A stretch of 64,000 nucleotides of DNA from Halomonas stenophila (GTDB lineage: Bacteria; Pseudomonadota; Gammaproteobacteria; Pseudomonadales; Halomonadaceae), in NCBI RefSeq assembly GCF_014192275.1, contig NZ_JACHXR010000003.1, forward strand, positions 271,647 to 335,646, in the 5' to 3' direction. Of the stretch, positions 1 to 10,168 are shown piece by piece. Each line of letters begins with the position of its first letter. Positions within the stretch are counted from its first letter, which is position 1. Both the position numbers and the translations under genes were made by a program. The notes below the pieces were generated by a model. That model was not told the origin of the DNA. It saw nothing but the letters and a program-made list of their open reading frames with translations, and did not search any database.

Positions 1-1624
1 GCAGGTAGAACCACCAGTTGACCACCAGGCACAGGGCGTAGAAGACCGCGAAGCCGTACATGGCCATCTCCGGGGTGCCGGCCTTGATCTGCTCGCCCAT
101 CACCCGCGGGGCGATGAAGGCGCCGTAGGCGGCCACGGCGGAGGTCCAGCCGAGCACGGGGCCCTTCTTCTGCGGGTCGAAGATCACGCCGATGCTGCGG
201 AAGGTGGAGCCGTTGCCGATGCCGCTGGCGGCGAACAGCACGATGAACAGCGCCAGGAACATCCAGAAGTACTGGTTGGGATCGGTGGCGTTGTAGGCGA
301 GCATCATCACGTAGCCTACCGCCGCGGAGGCGGCGACCATGATCACCGAGATGATCTGGGTGACGATGGAACCGCCCACCTTGTCGGAGATCCAGCCGCC
401 GACCGGGCGGATCAGCGCGCCGACGAAGGGTCCCATCCAGGCCCAGGTCAGGGCGCTGGGGGCGTCCGGGTTGGCGACCCGGGTGACGCTGCCGTCGGCG
501 GCCAGCTCCATCATGTTGCCGAAGATCACGGTGATCGACAGCGGCAGGGCGGCGGAGAAGCCGATGAAGGAGCCGAAGGTGGCGATGTAGAGCACGGTCA
601 TCGACCAGGTGTGCTTGTCGCGGAAGATCTCGAACTGCTTCTGGATGTTGCCGCGGACGTTACCGGGCATCAGCCGCAGCAGGCCCAGGGTCAGCACGAT
701 GGTCAGCGGCAGGGCCAGCCACATGTTCAGCCAGCCCAGGGCGGCCACGCCGACCACGGAGGTGATCAGGCCCACGCCGTAGAGGCCGAGGATCTTGCCG
801 AAGGCCTGTACCGGGGTACCGGGATGGGGGGTGATGGTGCGCAGGTTGTTCATGCCGAACCAGCCGGCGAAGGCCAGCGGGATCAGGAAGACCAGCCAGA
901 TCAGCCCGGCGTTCTGGATCCAGGTATCGGTGCCGGCCTCGATGCGGCCGATCAGGGTGCCGCTGGCGCGGGTCAGCTCCATGGGATCGCCGGCGATGGC
1001 GCCGAACACGCCCACGGTCATCACCAGCGGGATCAGGATCTGCATGGTGGTGACACCGAAGTTGCCGAGGCCGGCGTTCATGCCCAGGGCATAGCCCTGC
1101 TGCTTCTTGGGGTAGAAGGTCGAGATGTTGCTCATCGAGCAGGCGAAGTTGCCGCCGCCGATCCCCGAGAGCAGGGCCAGCGCCTGGAAGACCCACAGCG
1201 GCGTGCCGGGGTTCATCAGCGCGATGCCGGTGCCGAGCGCCGGCAGCATGAGCAGGGCGGTGGTCAGGAAGATGGTGTTGCGCCCGCCGGCGATGCGGAT
1301 CATGAACGATGCCGGGATGCGCAGGGTGGCCCCGGAGAGCCCGGCGATGGCGGTCAGGGTGAACAGCTGGTCCACCGTGAAGGCGAAGCCCAGGTTGCGC
1401 ATCTGGGTGGTGATCATGCCCCACATCAGCCAGACGGCGAAGCCCATCAGCAGGCTGGGAATGGAGATCCACAGGTTGCGGTTGGCGATGCGGCGCCCGG
1501 TGGTCTGCCAGAACGTCGGGTCCTCGACATCCCATTGCTCGATATCGGCGTTGGTTCTCCCTCCCTTCGGCGGGAGGTGCTGCTCGCCCTCCCAGCGGGC
1601 GGACTCGGCACTCTGTCTGGTCAT
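1..1624 (-). CDS. narK: Nitrate/nitrite antiporter NarK, C-terminus cut by window edge
   Basis: This is an inner-membrane MFS carrier of the NarK/NarU nitrate-nitrite porter family, which brings nitrate in and exports nitrite for the cytoplasmic-side reductase NarGHI. I translated the minus strand from the ATG at 1624-1622. After a hydrophilic N-terminus of about 50 residues (ending near GRRIANRNLW), a series of hydrophobic helices follows. It includes the glycine-rich GIGGGNFACSM segment typical of nitrate porters and a matching AASGIGNGSTFRSIG segment in the second half. The frame is open to base 1, giving 541 codons, so only the last helix or helices are missing. The promoter region upstream carries a perfect NarL 7-2-7 palindrome. 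It lies downstream of narXL on the same strand but is separated by about 430 nt, so it probably has its own promoter. The family call is firm; transport direction is inferred. Confidence 0.93.
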   Translation of the reverse strand, partial: MTRQSAESARWEGEQHLPPKGGRTNADIEQWDVEDPTFWQTTGRRIANRNLWISIPSLLMGFAVWLMWGMITTQMRNLGFAFTVDQLFTLTAIAGLSGATLRIPASFMIRIAGGRNTIFLTTALLMLPALGTGIALMNPGTPLWVFQALALLSGIGGGNFACSMSNISTFYPKKQQGYALGMNAGLGNFGVTTMQILIPLVMTVGVFGAIAGDPMELTRASGTLIGRIEAGTDTWIQNAGLIWLVFLIPLAFAGWFGMNNLRTITPHPGTPVQAFGKILGLYGVGLITSVVGVAALGWLNMWLALPLTIVLTLGLLRLMPGNVRGNIQKQFEIFRDKHTWSMTVLYIATFGSFIGFSAALPLSITVIFGNMMELAADGSVTRVANPDAPSALTWAWMGPFVGALIRPVGGWISDKVGGSIVTQIISVIMVAASAAVGYVMMLAYNATDPNQYFWMFLALFIVLFAASGIGNGSTFRSIGVIFDPQKKGPVLGWTSAVAAYGAFIAPRVMGEQIKAGTPEMAMYGFAVFYALCLVVNWWFYL

Positions 1625-1766
1625 GGTGTATCCCCCTTGCGGTCTCTCGGTGGAGCCCCGTCGCGCGATGGCGGTAGACCGGCATCAAGCCTGGGGCTTT
1701 GCAGCGAAAGATACGCCCGGGGACAGGCCGGTGAAACGGCCAGAAAAGGCCAGGAAATCAGCGGGA

Positions 1767-1782
1767 TACCCCTTGAGGGGTA
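1767..1782. promoter_or_regulatory. NarL 7-2-7 binding site upstream of narK
   Basis: TACCCCTTGAGGGGTA is a perfect inverted repeat of two heptamers, TACCCCT and AGGGGTA, spaced by 2 nt. This is the 7-2-7 arrangement NarL prefers (heptamer consensus TACYYMT). A third heptamer-like TACCCCC lies just beside it on the minus strand (1783-1789). The site is about 145 nt upstream of the narK start. The rest of the 431-nt gap (1625-2055) holds a GC-rich inverted repeat near 1993-2017 just past narL (GCGGTCC/GGGACCGC) and no gene I can support. I found no clear FNR box (TTGAT-N4-ATCAA). Confidence 0.7.
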
Positions 1783-2055
1783 GGGGGTAGGCCGAGCATC
1801 GGCCAGCAATATCAGGGGCTTAGCCACGCCGCCCGCCGGGCCGGCCCCCGGGCGCCGGCGACGAGATTATTTGGAGGTATCCACAGAGAATCCCGAGACA
1901 GGAAGCTCGATTGGCGTCGCGAGCGAAGAGAGGCAGGCCGCCGCCGGAGCGCAGCAACCGGAGTTGACTGGCGTGCTCAATGAGGATTTGAGCGGTCCGG
2001 CGCCCCGGGACCGCCGGTGGTCTGGATCTCGAGCGCAGCAGGCAATTCGGGCTTC

Positions 2056-2718
2056 CTACTTATCCACACCCTCCTGCACGGCCCACACCGCGGCCTCCAC
2101 CCGGGAACGCAGGTTGAGCTTCTTGAGCAGGTGCTTGACGTGGACCTTCACCGTGCCCTCGGTGATGTCGAGCTTGCGGGCGATCAGCTTGTTGGACAGG
2201 CCCGCGGCCAGCTCGCGGAGGATCTCCCGCTCGCGCTGGGTCAGGCTGTGGATATCCGGCGTGGCCGGCTGGGTCCGCTGGCTGCGCAGCGCCTCGGCGA
2301 GCAGGGCGGTGAGGCTCTCGCTGATCACCATGCGGCCCAGCGCCGCCTGGCGCAGCTGGCGCACCATGTCGTCCGGGTCCATGTCCTTGAGCAGGTAGCC
2401 GTCGGCCCCGGCGCGCAGGGCGGCGACCACGTCCTCCTCATGGTCGGAGACCGTGAACATCACGATGCGTCCGGCGAAATCGTCCTGGCGAAGCCGCTTG
2501 AGGGTCTCGATACCATCCATGCCCGGCATGTTGAGGTCCAGCAGGATCAGGTCCGGGTCCAGCTCGCCGGCCAGGCGGATGCCTTCCTCCGGCTCGCCGG
2601 TCTCGCCGGCGAGCTCCAGGTCGTCCTCCAGCTCGAGCAGCTGGGTCACCCCCCGGCGCAGCAGCGGGTGGTCGTCGATGATCAGGATAGTGGCGGGGTC
2701 GTGGGCGGTCCGGGTCAT
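2056..2718 (-). CDS. narL: Nitrate/nitrite response regulator NarL
   Basis: A 220-residue response regulator of the NarL/FixJ class. The N-terminal receiver domain has the acidic pocket at D15-D16, the phosphoacceptor D61 in [11 protein letters not shown] and the conserved K111 in GYLLKDM. A LuxR-type helix-turn-helix follows at about residues 150-215 ([40 protein letters not shown]). When phosphorylated by NarX it should activate the nar genes through 7-2-7 sites such as those at 1767 and 6221. Its ATG overlaps the narX stop by 4 bp (ATGA), so the pair is translationally coupled. Length and motifs match the family. Confidence 0.95.
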   Translation of the reverse strand: MTRTAHDPATILIIDDHPLLRRGVTQLLELEDDLELAGETGEPEEGIRLAGELDPDLILLDLNMPGMDGIETLKRLRQDDFAGRIVMFTVSDHEEDVVAALRAGADGYLLKDMDPDDMVRQLRQAALGRMVISESLTALLAEALRSQRTQPATPDIHSLTQREREILRELAAGLSNKLIARKLDITEGTVKVHVKHLLKKLNLRSRVEAAVWAVQEGVDK

Positions 2719-4625
2719 CCTGCGGGGTCCCTGTTCGCTGAGTGAAGGGTGAGGGGCTGCTCGGCGGCGGGTTGCTGGGCGATCAACCGCGCCGTCTGCG
2801 GGGGGAACTCGATGGCCACGAGGGTACCGCCGGCGTCGCGATTGCGCACCTGGAACTCGCCGCCCAGGGTCTCGGCCCGGTCGCGCATGATCACCAGGCC
2901 GTAGTGCATGGGCGGCGAGCCGTCGTCCTCGAGGCCGATGCCGTCGTCCTCGATCATCACCCGCAGCCGGGCCTGGGCGAAGCGGACCGTGACCGCCGCC
3001 CAGTGGGCCTGGGCATGCTTGTGCACGTTGGCCAGGGCCTCGCGCACCACCTGCAGCACATGGATCTCCTCGTTGGGGTTGAGCAGGTGGGGCGGCACGT
3101 CGAAGAACAGCTCCACCTGAAAGCCCAGGCGCTCGCCGAATTCCAGGGTGGTCTCGCGCAGGGCACTCTGCAGCCCCGGGCCGTCGAGGCGCAGGCGGAA
3201 GGTGGTGAGCAGCTCGCGCAGCTGGCGATAGGCGCTGTCCAGCCCGCCGCGCAGCTCGTCGAACACCGGCGCCTGGGTCTCTCGCGGCATCTCCTTGGCC
3301 TGCATGCGCTCGAGACGGGCCACCTGCATCTTCAGGTAGGACAGCGACTGGGCCAGGGAGTCGTGGAGCTCCCGGGCGATGATGGTGCGCTCGTTCATCA
3401 GCGTCACCTGCTGCTCCTCCTCGATGCGCCGCTGCAGGTAGACCGCGGTGGCCAGCTGGTCGGTGAGGGCATACAGCAGCCGTCGGGTGCTGTCGGTGAG
3501 CGGCTCCGCGGTGGGGTGCCAGACCTCCAGGGTGCCGAGCAGGGTCTCGCCGACGCTGACCGGCAGCAGCAGGCATTCGGACTCGCCGTTCTCCGAGAGC
3601 TCCAGGGGCTGGGGGTCGATCAGGCAGGCATGGCAGTCGTGGTCGCGGCAGTAGGTCGGCCGGTTCCGCGAGTGGGTGGCGAGGATCGGCACCTCGCGCT
3701 GGTCGAAGGGGTCGTGGAGCGACAGGCCGATGGGGCCGATGCCGAGCAGTGACTCGAGGCGGCGCAGCATGGGCGCGGCGCTGGCACAGAGGTCGTTGCC
3801 CCCGCCATAGAGGGCGCGGCTGCCGTCGTGGAGGATCTGCATGGCCTCGTTGCTGCGCGCCAGCTCCTGCTGCTTGCGCGACACCCGCTCCTCGAGCTCG
3901 GCATAGCTGGCGCCGAGTTCCGCGGCCATGGTGTCCAGGGTGCGGCCGAGCAGGGCCAGCTCGTCGCTGCCGGCGAGCCGGGTGCGATAGCCGAAGTTGC
4001 GGCGGCCGGCCTCCCGGGCCAGCACCACCAGCTGGTGCAGGGGGCGGACCAGGTTGTAGCGGATGTCGTAGAGGGCGATGGCCACCACCACCGCGGTCAG
4101 GGCCAGGAACAGGATCTGAAGGGCACTGAGCAGGCGGATCTTGGCCTCGCTGTTCTGCTCGAGCAGGGTCACCAGGCGGTCGATCTCGTCCACCAGGCCC
4201 TCGAGCTCCCGGTTCAGCGGGGCGATCGCCACGGCCTGGCCGTCCAGTGCCGCCGTGACTCTCGGGGCCAGTTGGTCCTGCCAGCGGGCCTTCAGCCGAC
4301 GGTACTGGGCCTGCAGCTCATGGTCATCGGCCTCGGGCAGGGCGTCGGTCAGCTCCGGGCCGTCCAGGCGCTCGCCGAAGTGGTCGGCGATGGCCTCGAC
4401 CCGCGCGCGTCGCTCGGGAGCCGGGGCGCGGTCGTAGCGCTGCAGGGCGGCCACCAGCTGGTAGGAGTTCATGCGCAGCGAGCCGGCCAGGTTGATGGCG
4501 GCGGCGTCTCCCTGGCTGCTGCCGGCCACGCCCATGGTCACCGCGATGCTGACCAGCGCCATGGCGCTGATCGCCAGCAGCGAGGCGATGATGCGGGCCA
4601 CCAGGGAGCGCTGCAGCAGTTTCAT
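2715..4625 (-). CDS. narX: Nitrate/nitrite sensor histidine kinase NarX
   Basis: A membrane sensor kinase of about 636 residues for nitrate and nitrite. A first transmembrane helix lies near residues 11-33. It is followed by the ligand-binding P-box (about 44-60, with SLRMNSYQL), a second transmembrane helix near 170-190, a HAMP linker, a GAF-like central module with a cysteine cluster (CRDHDCHAC), and a HisKA_3 domain with His421 in [11 protein letters not shown]. The ATPase domain has an N-box ([11 protein letters not shown]) and G-box (IEDDGIGL). I start it at the ATG at 4625 because GGAGA lies at the right distance; an in-frame ATG 21 nt further upstream is possible. It forms an operon with narL through a 4-bp overlap and is divergent from a nitrate carrier at 4779. 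Confidence 0.94.
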   Translation of the reverse strand: MKLLQRSLVARIIASLLAISAMALVSIAVTMGVAGSSQGDAAAINLAGSLRMNSYQLVAALQRYDRAPAPERRARVEAIADHFGERLDGPELTDALPEADDHELQAQYRRLKARWQDQLAPRVTAALDGQAVAIAPLNRELEGLVDEIDRLVTLLEQNSEAKIRLLSALQILFLALTAVVVAIALYDIRYNLVRPLHQLVVLAREAGRRNFGYRTRLAGSDELALLGRTLDTMAAELGASYAELEERVSRKQQELARSNEAMQILHDGSRALYGGGNDLCASAAPMLRRLESLLGIGPIGLSLHDPFDQREVPILATHSRNRPTYCRDHDCHACLIDPQPLELSENGESECLLLPVSVGETLLGTLEVWHPTAEPLTDSTRRLLYALTDQLATAVYLQRRIEEEQQVTLMNERTIIARELHDSLAQSLSYLKMQVARLERMQAKEMPRETQAPVFDELRGGLDSAYRQLRELLTTFRLRLDGPGLQSALRETTLEFGERLGFQVELFFDVPPHLLNPNEEIHVLQVVREALANVHKHAQAHWAAVTVRFAQARLRVMIEDDGIGLEDDGSPPMHYGLVIMRDRAETLGGEFQVRNRDAGGTLVAIEFPPQTARLIAQQPAAEQPLTLHSANRDPAG

Positions 4626-4778
4626 CGGGATCTCCGGGGACGCCAAGTAAGGGGTGCGCTGAATGCCACTATACCCTAGTAGGTAGGCGACGCTCTCTCA
4701 AAGGCATACCTCCCATGCCCTTTTGACGCTGCCCCGGGGGCTCACGAGAATTCGGGTATCTTCCCGCGAGTCCCGACC
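4626..4778. promoter_or_regulatory. Divergent narX / nitrate-carrier promoter region with NarL-like heptamers
   Basis: This 153-nt gap separates two divergent nitrate genes. It contains TACCCTAGTAGGTAGG at about 4673-4688, two imperfect NarL heptamers in a 7-2-7 layout, and another TACCTCC heptamer near 4708. A TATAGT hexamer on the minus strand near 4670-4675 could be the narX -10. No FNR consensus is visible. Regulation by NarL here is inferred from these degenerate matches and the context. Confidence 0.35.
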
Positions 4779-6089
4779 ATGACGCGTGCCGACTCTCTCG
4801 TGACCCCCAGCGATCCGCCCGAGGTGGTCCGGCTGGCCGAGCGGCCCCCACCCCTGGGCTATCGCACCCTGGTGGTGGTGGTGCTCTCGCCGCTGGCCTT
4901 CGCGCTGGTCTTCGCCTGCTGGACCCTGTTCGCCGTGCTGGGCCTCGAACTCCGGCGCGAACTGTCCCTGAGCCCCCTGGCCTTCGCCATCCTGCTGGCG
5001 ATGCCGCTGCTGGCCGGGGGGCTGGCGAGCCTGCCCGCGGCGCTGCTGGCCCGGCGCCTGGGGGGGCGCCGGGCGATGCTCGGCTGCCTGTTGTGGATCT
5101 GTCCCTTCCTATGGTGGATCGGCCATGCCGACCACTATGCGGAGTACCTGCTCGCGGGCCTGGGGCTGGGCGTCGGGGCCGGCGCCCTGGCCGCCGGCCT
5201 GGTCCATGTGGCCACCCTGGGTCCGGCGCGTCACGTCGGCCTGGCACTGGGGCTCTATGGGGCCGGCATGGTCGGGGCGGGGCTCGGCTACCTGCTGCTG
5301 CCCCTGGTCAGCCAGGCCTATGGCTGGCGCCTGGCGCCCCTGTTCTACCTGCTGCCGGTGGCCCTGGTCGCGGGACTGCTGTGGCTGTTCGCCGATGACG
5401 CCGACACTGTCGGCGTACCCCCCGACGACCCGCACTACCGCGTGTCGGACGCTCTGGCCGCGGGGCTGCGACGACTGCGGGACTGGACGCTGTGGCGGCT
5501 GGCCATCACCTACGGCTTCTTCTTCGGCACCTTCGTCGGCCTGGCGCTGTGGCTGCCGGGGGAGTTGGCGGCGCGCTACGCTCTCTCGCAACAGGCCGCG
5601 GCCCTGTGGGGGCTGCCCTTCCCCCTGGTGGTGGGGGTCGGCCAGGTGGTGGGCGGCGCCCTGGCCGACCGCCATGACTTCCGCAGCCTGCGCTGGTGGG
5701 TCAGCGCCTTCGTGCTGGCCTGCCTGTTCCTGCTCTCCTACCCACCCTTCACGATGCAGGTCCATGGCGTGAATGGGTCCCTGACGCTGCACTACGGCGC
5801 CCCCCTGTGGGGCTTCGAGCTGCTGCTGGGCCTGATGGGGCTGGCCATGGGCCTGGGGCTCGGCAGCCTGATGCGGCTGATCCATCGCGACCACGGCGAG
5901 GAGATGGTGCTGGTGGGCGGCCTGGCGTTGACCCTCGGCGGGCTCTTCGCCGCCCTGCTGCCGCCGGTCTTCGTGCTCGGCAGCGTCTGGACCGGCCTCG
6001 GTACCGCCGGCTTCATGTTCCTCTACGCCGCCCTGGTGCTGTGCATGCTGGCGATGCTCGCCGATCACGCCCGCGACGCGCGCCGCTGA
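4779..6089 (+). CDS. MFS nitrate/nitrite transporter (NarK1-like)
   Basis: A 436-residue integral membrane protein with about 12 hydrophobic helices and an MFS layout, including the loop motif ARRLGGRRAM between helices 2 and 3 and a central cytoplasmic loop near residues 205-230. It sits between narX and narG, in the order known from organisms that pair a NarK1 proton/nitrate symporter with a NarK2 antiporter; the truncated narK at the window start would be the second type. Sequence similarity to NarK is moderate by eye, so specificity rests partly on context. The ATG at 4779 is the first start after the divergent promoter. No strong Shine-Dalgarno is visible. It is transcribed towards narG, from which it is separated by 302 nt. 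Confidence 0.75.
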   Translation: MTRADSLVTPSDPPEVVRLAERPPPLGYRTLVVVVLSPLAFALVFACWTLFAVLGLELRRELSLSPLAFAILLAMPLLAGGLASLPAALLARRLGGRRAMLGCLLWICPFLWWIGHADHYAEYLLAGLGLGVGAGALAAGLVHVATLGPARHVGLALGLYGAGMVGAGLGYLLLPLVSQAYGWRLAPLFYLLPVALVAGLLWLFADDADTVGVPPDDPHYRVSDALAAGLRRLRDWTLWRLAITYGFFFGTFVGLALWLPGELAARYALSQQAAALWGLPFPLVVGVGQVVGGALADRHDFRSLRWWVSAFVLACLFLLSYPPFTMQVHGVNGSLTLHYGAPLWGFELLLGLMGLAMGLGLGSLMRLIHRDHGEEMVLVGGLALTLGGLFAALLPPVFVLGSVWTGLGTAGFMFLYAALVLCMLAMLADHARDARR

Positions 6090-6189
6090 GCCGTCGCGGC
6101 TCCTCTCCCGTCCGCCTGCTTCCCCCGGCCTCCCGGTCCCGTCGTGACCCGGGCACATCCCGACCTGCGGCCGTCCACGACGCCTGCCA

Positions 6190-6236
6190 CCAGGGGCTTA
6201 TCCCCTGGCTGAGGGGCGCCTATCCCCTTGGGGGTA
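6190..6236. promoter_or_regulatory. narG upstream control region: palindrome and NarL-like 7-2-7 site
   Basis: Within the 302-nt gap before narG (6090-6391) there is a perfect 7-5-7 inverted repeat, CCAGGGG-CTTAT-CCCCTGG (6190-6208). It is followed by TATCCCCTTGGGGGTA (6221-6236), which has the size and symmetry of a NarL 7-2-7 site with slightly degenerate heptamers. An AT-rich GTATAT (6244-6249) downstream could serve as a -10. I see no FNR/DNR consensus palindrome and no other gene in the gap. Confidence 0.5.
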
Positions 6237-6391
6237 GAGGCGATGTATATGGAGGTAACCGGGCAGTAATCGGCGCCGGGATCACCCAGAATCGGCTCCA
6301 ACGACCCTGGCCGTGAGCGACATGAGGCGGCGGTGCAGGACGGGTGACCCGGCGCGGTCACGCATCTTTTCGAGGAGCCTGGAGAGCGACC

Positions 6392-9300
6392 ATGAGTCAC
6401 TTCATCGATCGGCTGAACTTCTTCCGCAAGGCCCGCGAGCCCTTCGCCAACGAGCATGGCGAGGTTCGCGAAGAGTCCCGTGGCTGGGAAGACGGCTATC
6501 GCCAACGCTGGCAGCACGACAAGATCGTGCGCTCCACCCATGGGGTGAACTGCACCGGGTCGTGCAGCTGGAAGATCTACGTCAAGAACGGCCTGGTCAC
6601 CTGGGAGACCCAGCAGACCGATTACCCGCGCACCCGCCCCGACCTGCCCAACCACGAGCCCCGTGGTTGCCCGCGGGGGGCCAGCTACTCCTGGTACATC
6701 TACAGCGCCAACCGTCTCAAGCACCCGCTGGTCCGCAAGCCGCTGCTCAAGCTGTGGCGCGAGGCCCTCGAGGCGAAGGGCGACCCGGTGGACGCCTGGG
6801 CGTCCATCGTCGAGGACCCGGCCAGGACCAAGCAGTACAAGCGGGCTCGCGGCATGGGCGGCTTCGTGCGCGCCGACTGGGACGAGCTCAACGAGCTGAT
6901 CGCGGCGTCCAACGTCTACACCGCCAAGCAGTACGGTCCGGACCGCATCATCGGCTTCTCGCCGATTCCCGCCATGTCCATGGTCAGCTACGCCGCGGGC
7001 AGCCGCTACCTGTCGCTGATCGGCGGCGTGTGCATGAGCTTCTATGACTGGTACTGCGACCTGCCGCCGGCCTCGCCGATGACCTGGGGCGAGCAGACCG
7101 ACGTGCCCGAGTCCGCCGACTGGTACAACTCCGGCTACATCATTGCCTGGGGGTCCAACGTGCCCCAGACCCGCACCCCGGACGCCCACTTCTTCACCGA
7201 GGTGCGCTACAAGGGCACCAAGACCGTCTCGATCACCCCGGACTATGCCGAGGTCTCCAAGCTCACCGACGAGTGGCTCTCCGCCAAGCAGGGCACCGAT
7301 GCGGCCCTGGCCATGGCCATGGGGCACGTCATCCTCAAGGAGTTCCACCTCGACAGGCCCAGCGCCTACTTCACCGACTACGTGCGGCGCTACAGCGACA
7401 TGCCCTTCCTGGTCGAGCTCGAGGCCCGCGAGGACGGCAGCTACGCGCCGGGTCGCCAGATGCGCGCCAGCGACTTCGAGGCGAGCCTGGGGCAGGGCAA
7501 CAACCCCGAGTGGAAGACCGTCGCCTGGGACGCGACCCGCGACCAGCTCGTCGTGCCGCGCGGCTCCATCGGCTTCCGTTGGGGGGAAACCGGTGATGAG
7601 GTGGGCAAGTGGAACCTCGAGTCGCTGGACGCCGAGGGTACCGAGATCGAGCCGCTGCTGACCCTGGCCGAGCAGCATGACGAGGTGGCGAGGGTCGCCT
7701 TCCCCTACTTCGGCGGCATCGCCCACGAGCACTTCGACCATGTGAAGAGCGGCGGCGCCAGCGATGAGCTGCTGTTCCACAGCCTGCCCGCCAAGCGCCT
7801 CAAGAAGGCCGACGGCCGCGACGTGCTGGCGGTGACCGTGTTCGACCTGATGTGCGCCAACTACGGCATCGACCGCGGCCTGGGCAAGGAGGGCGAGGAC
7901 GACGGCGCCACCGCCTTTGATCAGGTCAAGCCCTACACCCCGGCCTGGCAGGAGAAGATCACCGGCGTGCCGGCCGAGCAGTGCCTGCGCATCGCCCGTG
8001 AGTTCGCCGACAATGCCGACAAGACCCAGGGACGCAGCATGATCATCGTCGGTGCCGGCATGAACCACTGGTACCACATGGACATGAACTACCGCGGCCT
8101 GATCAACATGCTGGTCATGTGCGGCTGCATCGGCCAGAGCGGCGGTGGCTGGTCCCACTACGTGGGCCAGGAGAAGCTGCGCCCGCAGACCGGCTGGACC
8201 CCGCTGGCCTTCGGCCTCGACTGGCAGCGTCCGCCGCGCCACATGAACTCCACCTCCTTCTTCTACAACCACTCCTCCCAGTGGCGCTACGAGAAGCTCC
8301 AGATCAAGGAGATCCTCTCGCCGCTGGCCAAGGCCGAGGACTATCCCGGCAGCCTGATCGATTTCAATGTGCGCTCCGAGCGCATGGGCTGGCTGCCCTC
8401 CGCGCCGCAGCTGGCCACCAACCCGCTCGGCCTGGCCAGGGACGCCAAGGCCGCCGGCCTGTCCACCGCCGACTATGCCGTGGAGCAGCTGAAGAGCGGC
8501 AAGCTCGCCTTCGCCGCGGAGGATCCGGACGACCCCCGGAACTTCCCGCGCAACATGTTCATCTGGCGCTCCAACCTGCTGGGCAGCTCCGGCAAGGGCC
8601 ACGAGTACATGCTCAAGTACCTGCTGGGCACCCGCCACGGCATCCAGGGCAAGGACCTGGGCGAGGCCGGCGGCCAGAAGCCCGAGGAGGTCAAGTGGCA
8701 TGACGAGGCGCCCGAGGGCAAGCTCGACCTGCTGGTGACCCTGGACTTCCGCATGTCCACCACCTGCCTCTACTCGGACATCGTGCTGCCCACGGCGACC
8801 TGGTACGAGAAGGACGACCTCAACACCTCCGACATGCACCCCTTCATTCACCCGCTGACCGCGGCCACCGACCCGGCGTGGGAGTCGCGCAGCGACTGGG
8901 AGATCTACAAGGGCATCGCCAGGGCCTTCTCCAAGGCCTGCGTGGGGCACTTGGGCGAGGAGACCGACCTGGTCACCCTGCCGCACCAGCACGACTCCCC
9001 CGCCGAGCTGGCCCAGGTCGAGGTCAAGGACTGGAAGAAGGGCGAGTGCGAGCCGATCCCCGGCAAGACCATGCCGGCGCTGATCGAGGTCAAGCGCAAC
9101 TACCCCGAGACCTATGAGCGCTTCACCTCCGTGGGCCCGCTGCTCGAGAGCATCGGCAACGGCGGCAAGGGCATCGGCTGGAACACTGAGAAGGAGGTGG
9201 ACCTGCTCGGCAGGCTCAACCACCGCAAGCTGGACGGACCGCACAAGGGACGGCCGCGGATCGAGTCCGCCACCGACGCCGCCGAGATGATCCTGGCCCT

Positions 9301-10168
9301 GGCGCCGGAGACCAACGGCCAGGTGGCGGTGAAGGCCTGGGACGCGCTGTCGAAGATCACCGGGCGGGACCACACCCATCTGGCGCATCCCAAGGAGGAG
9401 GAAAAGATCCGCTTCCGCGACATCGTCGCCCAGCCGCGCAAGATCATCTCCAGCCCGACCTGGTCCGGCCTCGAGGACGAGCACGTCTCCTACAACGCCG
9501 GCTATACCAACGTCCACGAGCTGATCCCGTGGCGCACCGTCAGCGGTCGCCAGCAGTTCTACCAGGACCACCCCTGGATGCGCGCCTTCGGCGAGAGCCT
9601 GCTGGTCTATCGTCCGCCCATCGACACCAAGGCGGCGGTCAGCCTGGCCGAGACGAAGGGCAACGGTAACCCGGAGATCGCCCTGAACTGGATCACCCCG
9701 CACCAGAAGTGGGGCATCCACTCCACCTACAGCGACAACCTGCTGATGCAGACCCTGTCGCGGGGCGGGCCCATCGTCTGGATGTCCGAGGATGATGCGC
9801 AGTCCATCGGCGTCGAGGACAACGACTGGATCGAGCTCTACAACGCCAACGGCGCCATCGCCGCCCGGGCGGTGGTCAGCCAGCGGGTCAAGAACGGCAT
9901 GGCGATGATGTATCACGCCCAGGAGCGGATCCTGAACATGCCGGGCTCCGAGATCACCGGCACCCGCGGCGGCATCCACAACTCGGTGACTCGCGTGTGC
10001 CCCAAACCGACCCACATGATCGGGGGCTACGCCCAGCTGTCCTACAGCTTCAACTACTACGGCACCGTCGGCTCCAACCGCGACGAATTCGTCATCGTGC
10101 GCAAGATGAAGAAGATCGACTGGCTGGATGGCGAAGGCAATGACACCGTGCAGGAGGCCGTGAAATGA
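6392..10168 (+). CDS. narG: Respiratory nitrate reductase alpha subunit NarG
   Basis: The catalytic molybdopterin subunit of the membrane-bound, cytoplasm-facing quinol:nitrate oxidoreductase (1258 residues, as in E. coli). The FS0 [4Fe-4S] ligands His50, Cys54, Cys58 and Cys93 are at exactly the positions known for E. coli NarG. The Mo-coordinating aspartate region (FYDWYCDLPPASP, about 217-229) is intact. I start at ATG 6392, preceded by a GGAG Shine-Dalgarno; the resulting N-terminus MSHFIDRLNFF is typical. The stop overlaps narH by 4 bp (ATGA). It is the first gene of narGHJI and would take electrons from NarI through NarH. Confidence 0.98.
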   Translation: MSHFIDRLNFFRKAREPFANEHGEVREESRGWEDGYRQRWQHDKIVRSTHGVNCTGSCSWKIYVKNGLVTWETQQTDYPRTRPDLPNHEPRGCPRGASYSWYIYSANRLKHPLVRKPLLKLWREALEAKGDPVDAWASIVEDPARTKQYKRARGMGGFVRADWDELNELIAASNVYTAKQYGPDRIIGFSPIPAMSMVSYAAGSRYLSLIGGVCMSFYDWYCDLPPASPMTWGEQTDVPESADWYNSGYIIAWGSNVPQTRTPDAHFFTEVRYKGTKTVSITPDYAEVSKLTDEWLSAKQGTDAALAMAMGHVILKEFHLDRPSAYFTDYVRRYSDMPFLVELEAREDGSYAPGRQMRASDFEASLGQGNNPEWKTVAWDATRDQLVVPRGSIGFRWGETGDEVGKWNLESLDAEGTEIEPLLTLAEQHDEVARVAFPYFGGIAHEHFDHVKSGGASDELLFHSLPAKRLKKADGRDVLAVTVFDLMCANYGIDRGLGKEGEDDGATAFDQVKPYTPAWQEKITGVPAEQCLRIAREFADNADKTQGRSMIIVGAGMNHWYHMDMNYRGLINMLVMCGCIGQSGGGWSHYVGQEKLRPQTGWTPLAFGLDWQRPPRHMNSTSFFYNHSSQWRYEKLQIKEILSPLAKAEDYPGSLIDFNVRSERMGWLPSAPQLATNPLGLARDAKAAGLSTADYAVEQLKSGKLAFAAEDPDDPRNFPRNMFIWRSNLLGSSGKGHEYMLKYLLGTRHGIQGKDLGEAGGQKPEEVKWHDEAPEGKLDLLVTLDFRMSTTCLYSDIVLPTATWYEKDDLNTSDMHPFIHPLTAATDPAWESRSDWEIYKGIARAFSKACVGHLGEETDLVTLPHQHDSPAELAQVEVKDWKKGECEPIPGKTMPALIEVKRNYPETYERFTSVGPLLESIGNGGKGIGWNTEKEVDLLGRLNHRKLDGPHKGRPRIESATDAAEMILALAPETNGQVAVKAWDALSKITGRDHTHLAHPKEEEKIRFRDIVAQPRKIISSPTWSGLEDEHVSYNAGYTNVHELIPWRTVSGRQQFYQDHPWMRAFGESLLVYRPPIDTKAAVSLAETKGNGNPEIALNWITPHQKWGIHSTYSDNLLMQTLSRGGPIVWMSEDDAQSIGVEDNDWIELYNANGAIAARAVVSQRVKNGMAMMYHAQERILNMPGSEITGTRGGIHNSVTRVCPKPTHMIGGYAQLSYSFNYYGTVGSNRDEFVIVRKMKKIDWLDGEGNDTVQEAVK

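Noticed and set aside
1625..6391. FNR/DNR boxes in the nar promoters
   Set aside because: No match close to TTGAT-N4-ATCAA was found in the narK, narX or narG upstream regions, so none is reported.
6065..10015. A 1316-codon open frame antisense to narG
   Set aside because: It is the GC-rich antisense shadow of narG, with low-complexity Val/Gly/Leu/His-rich translation and no domain; narG itself has every family motif.
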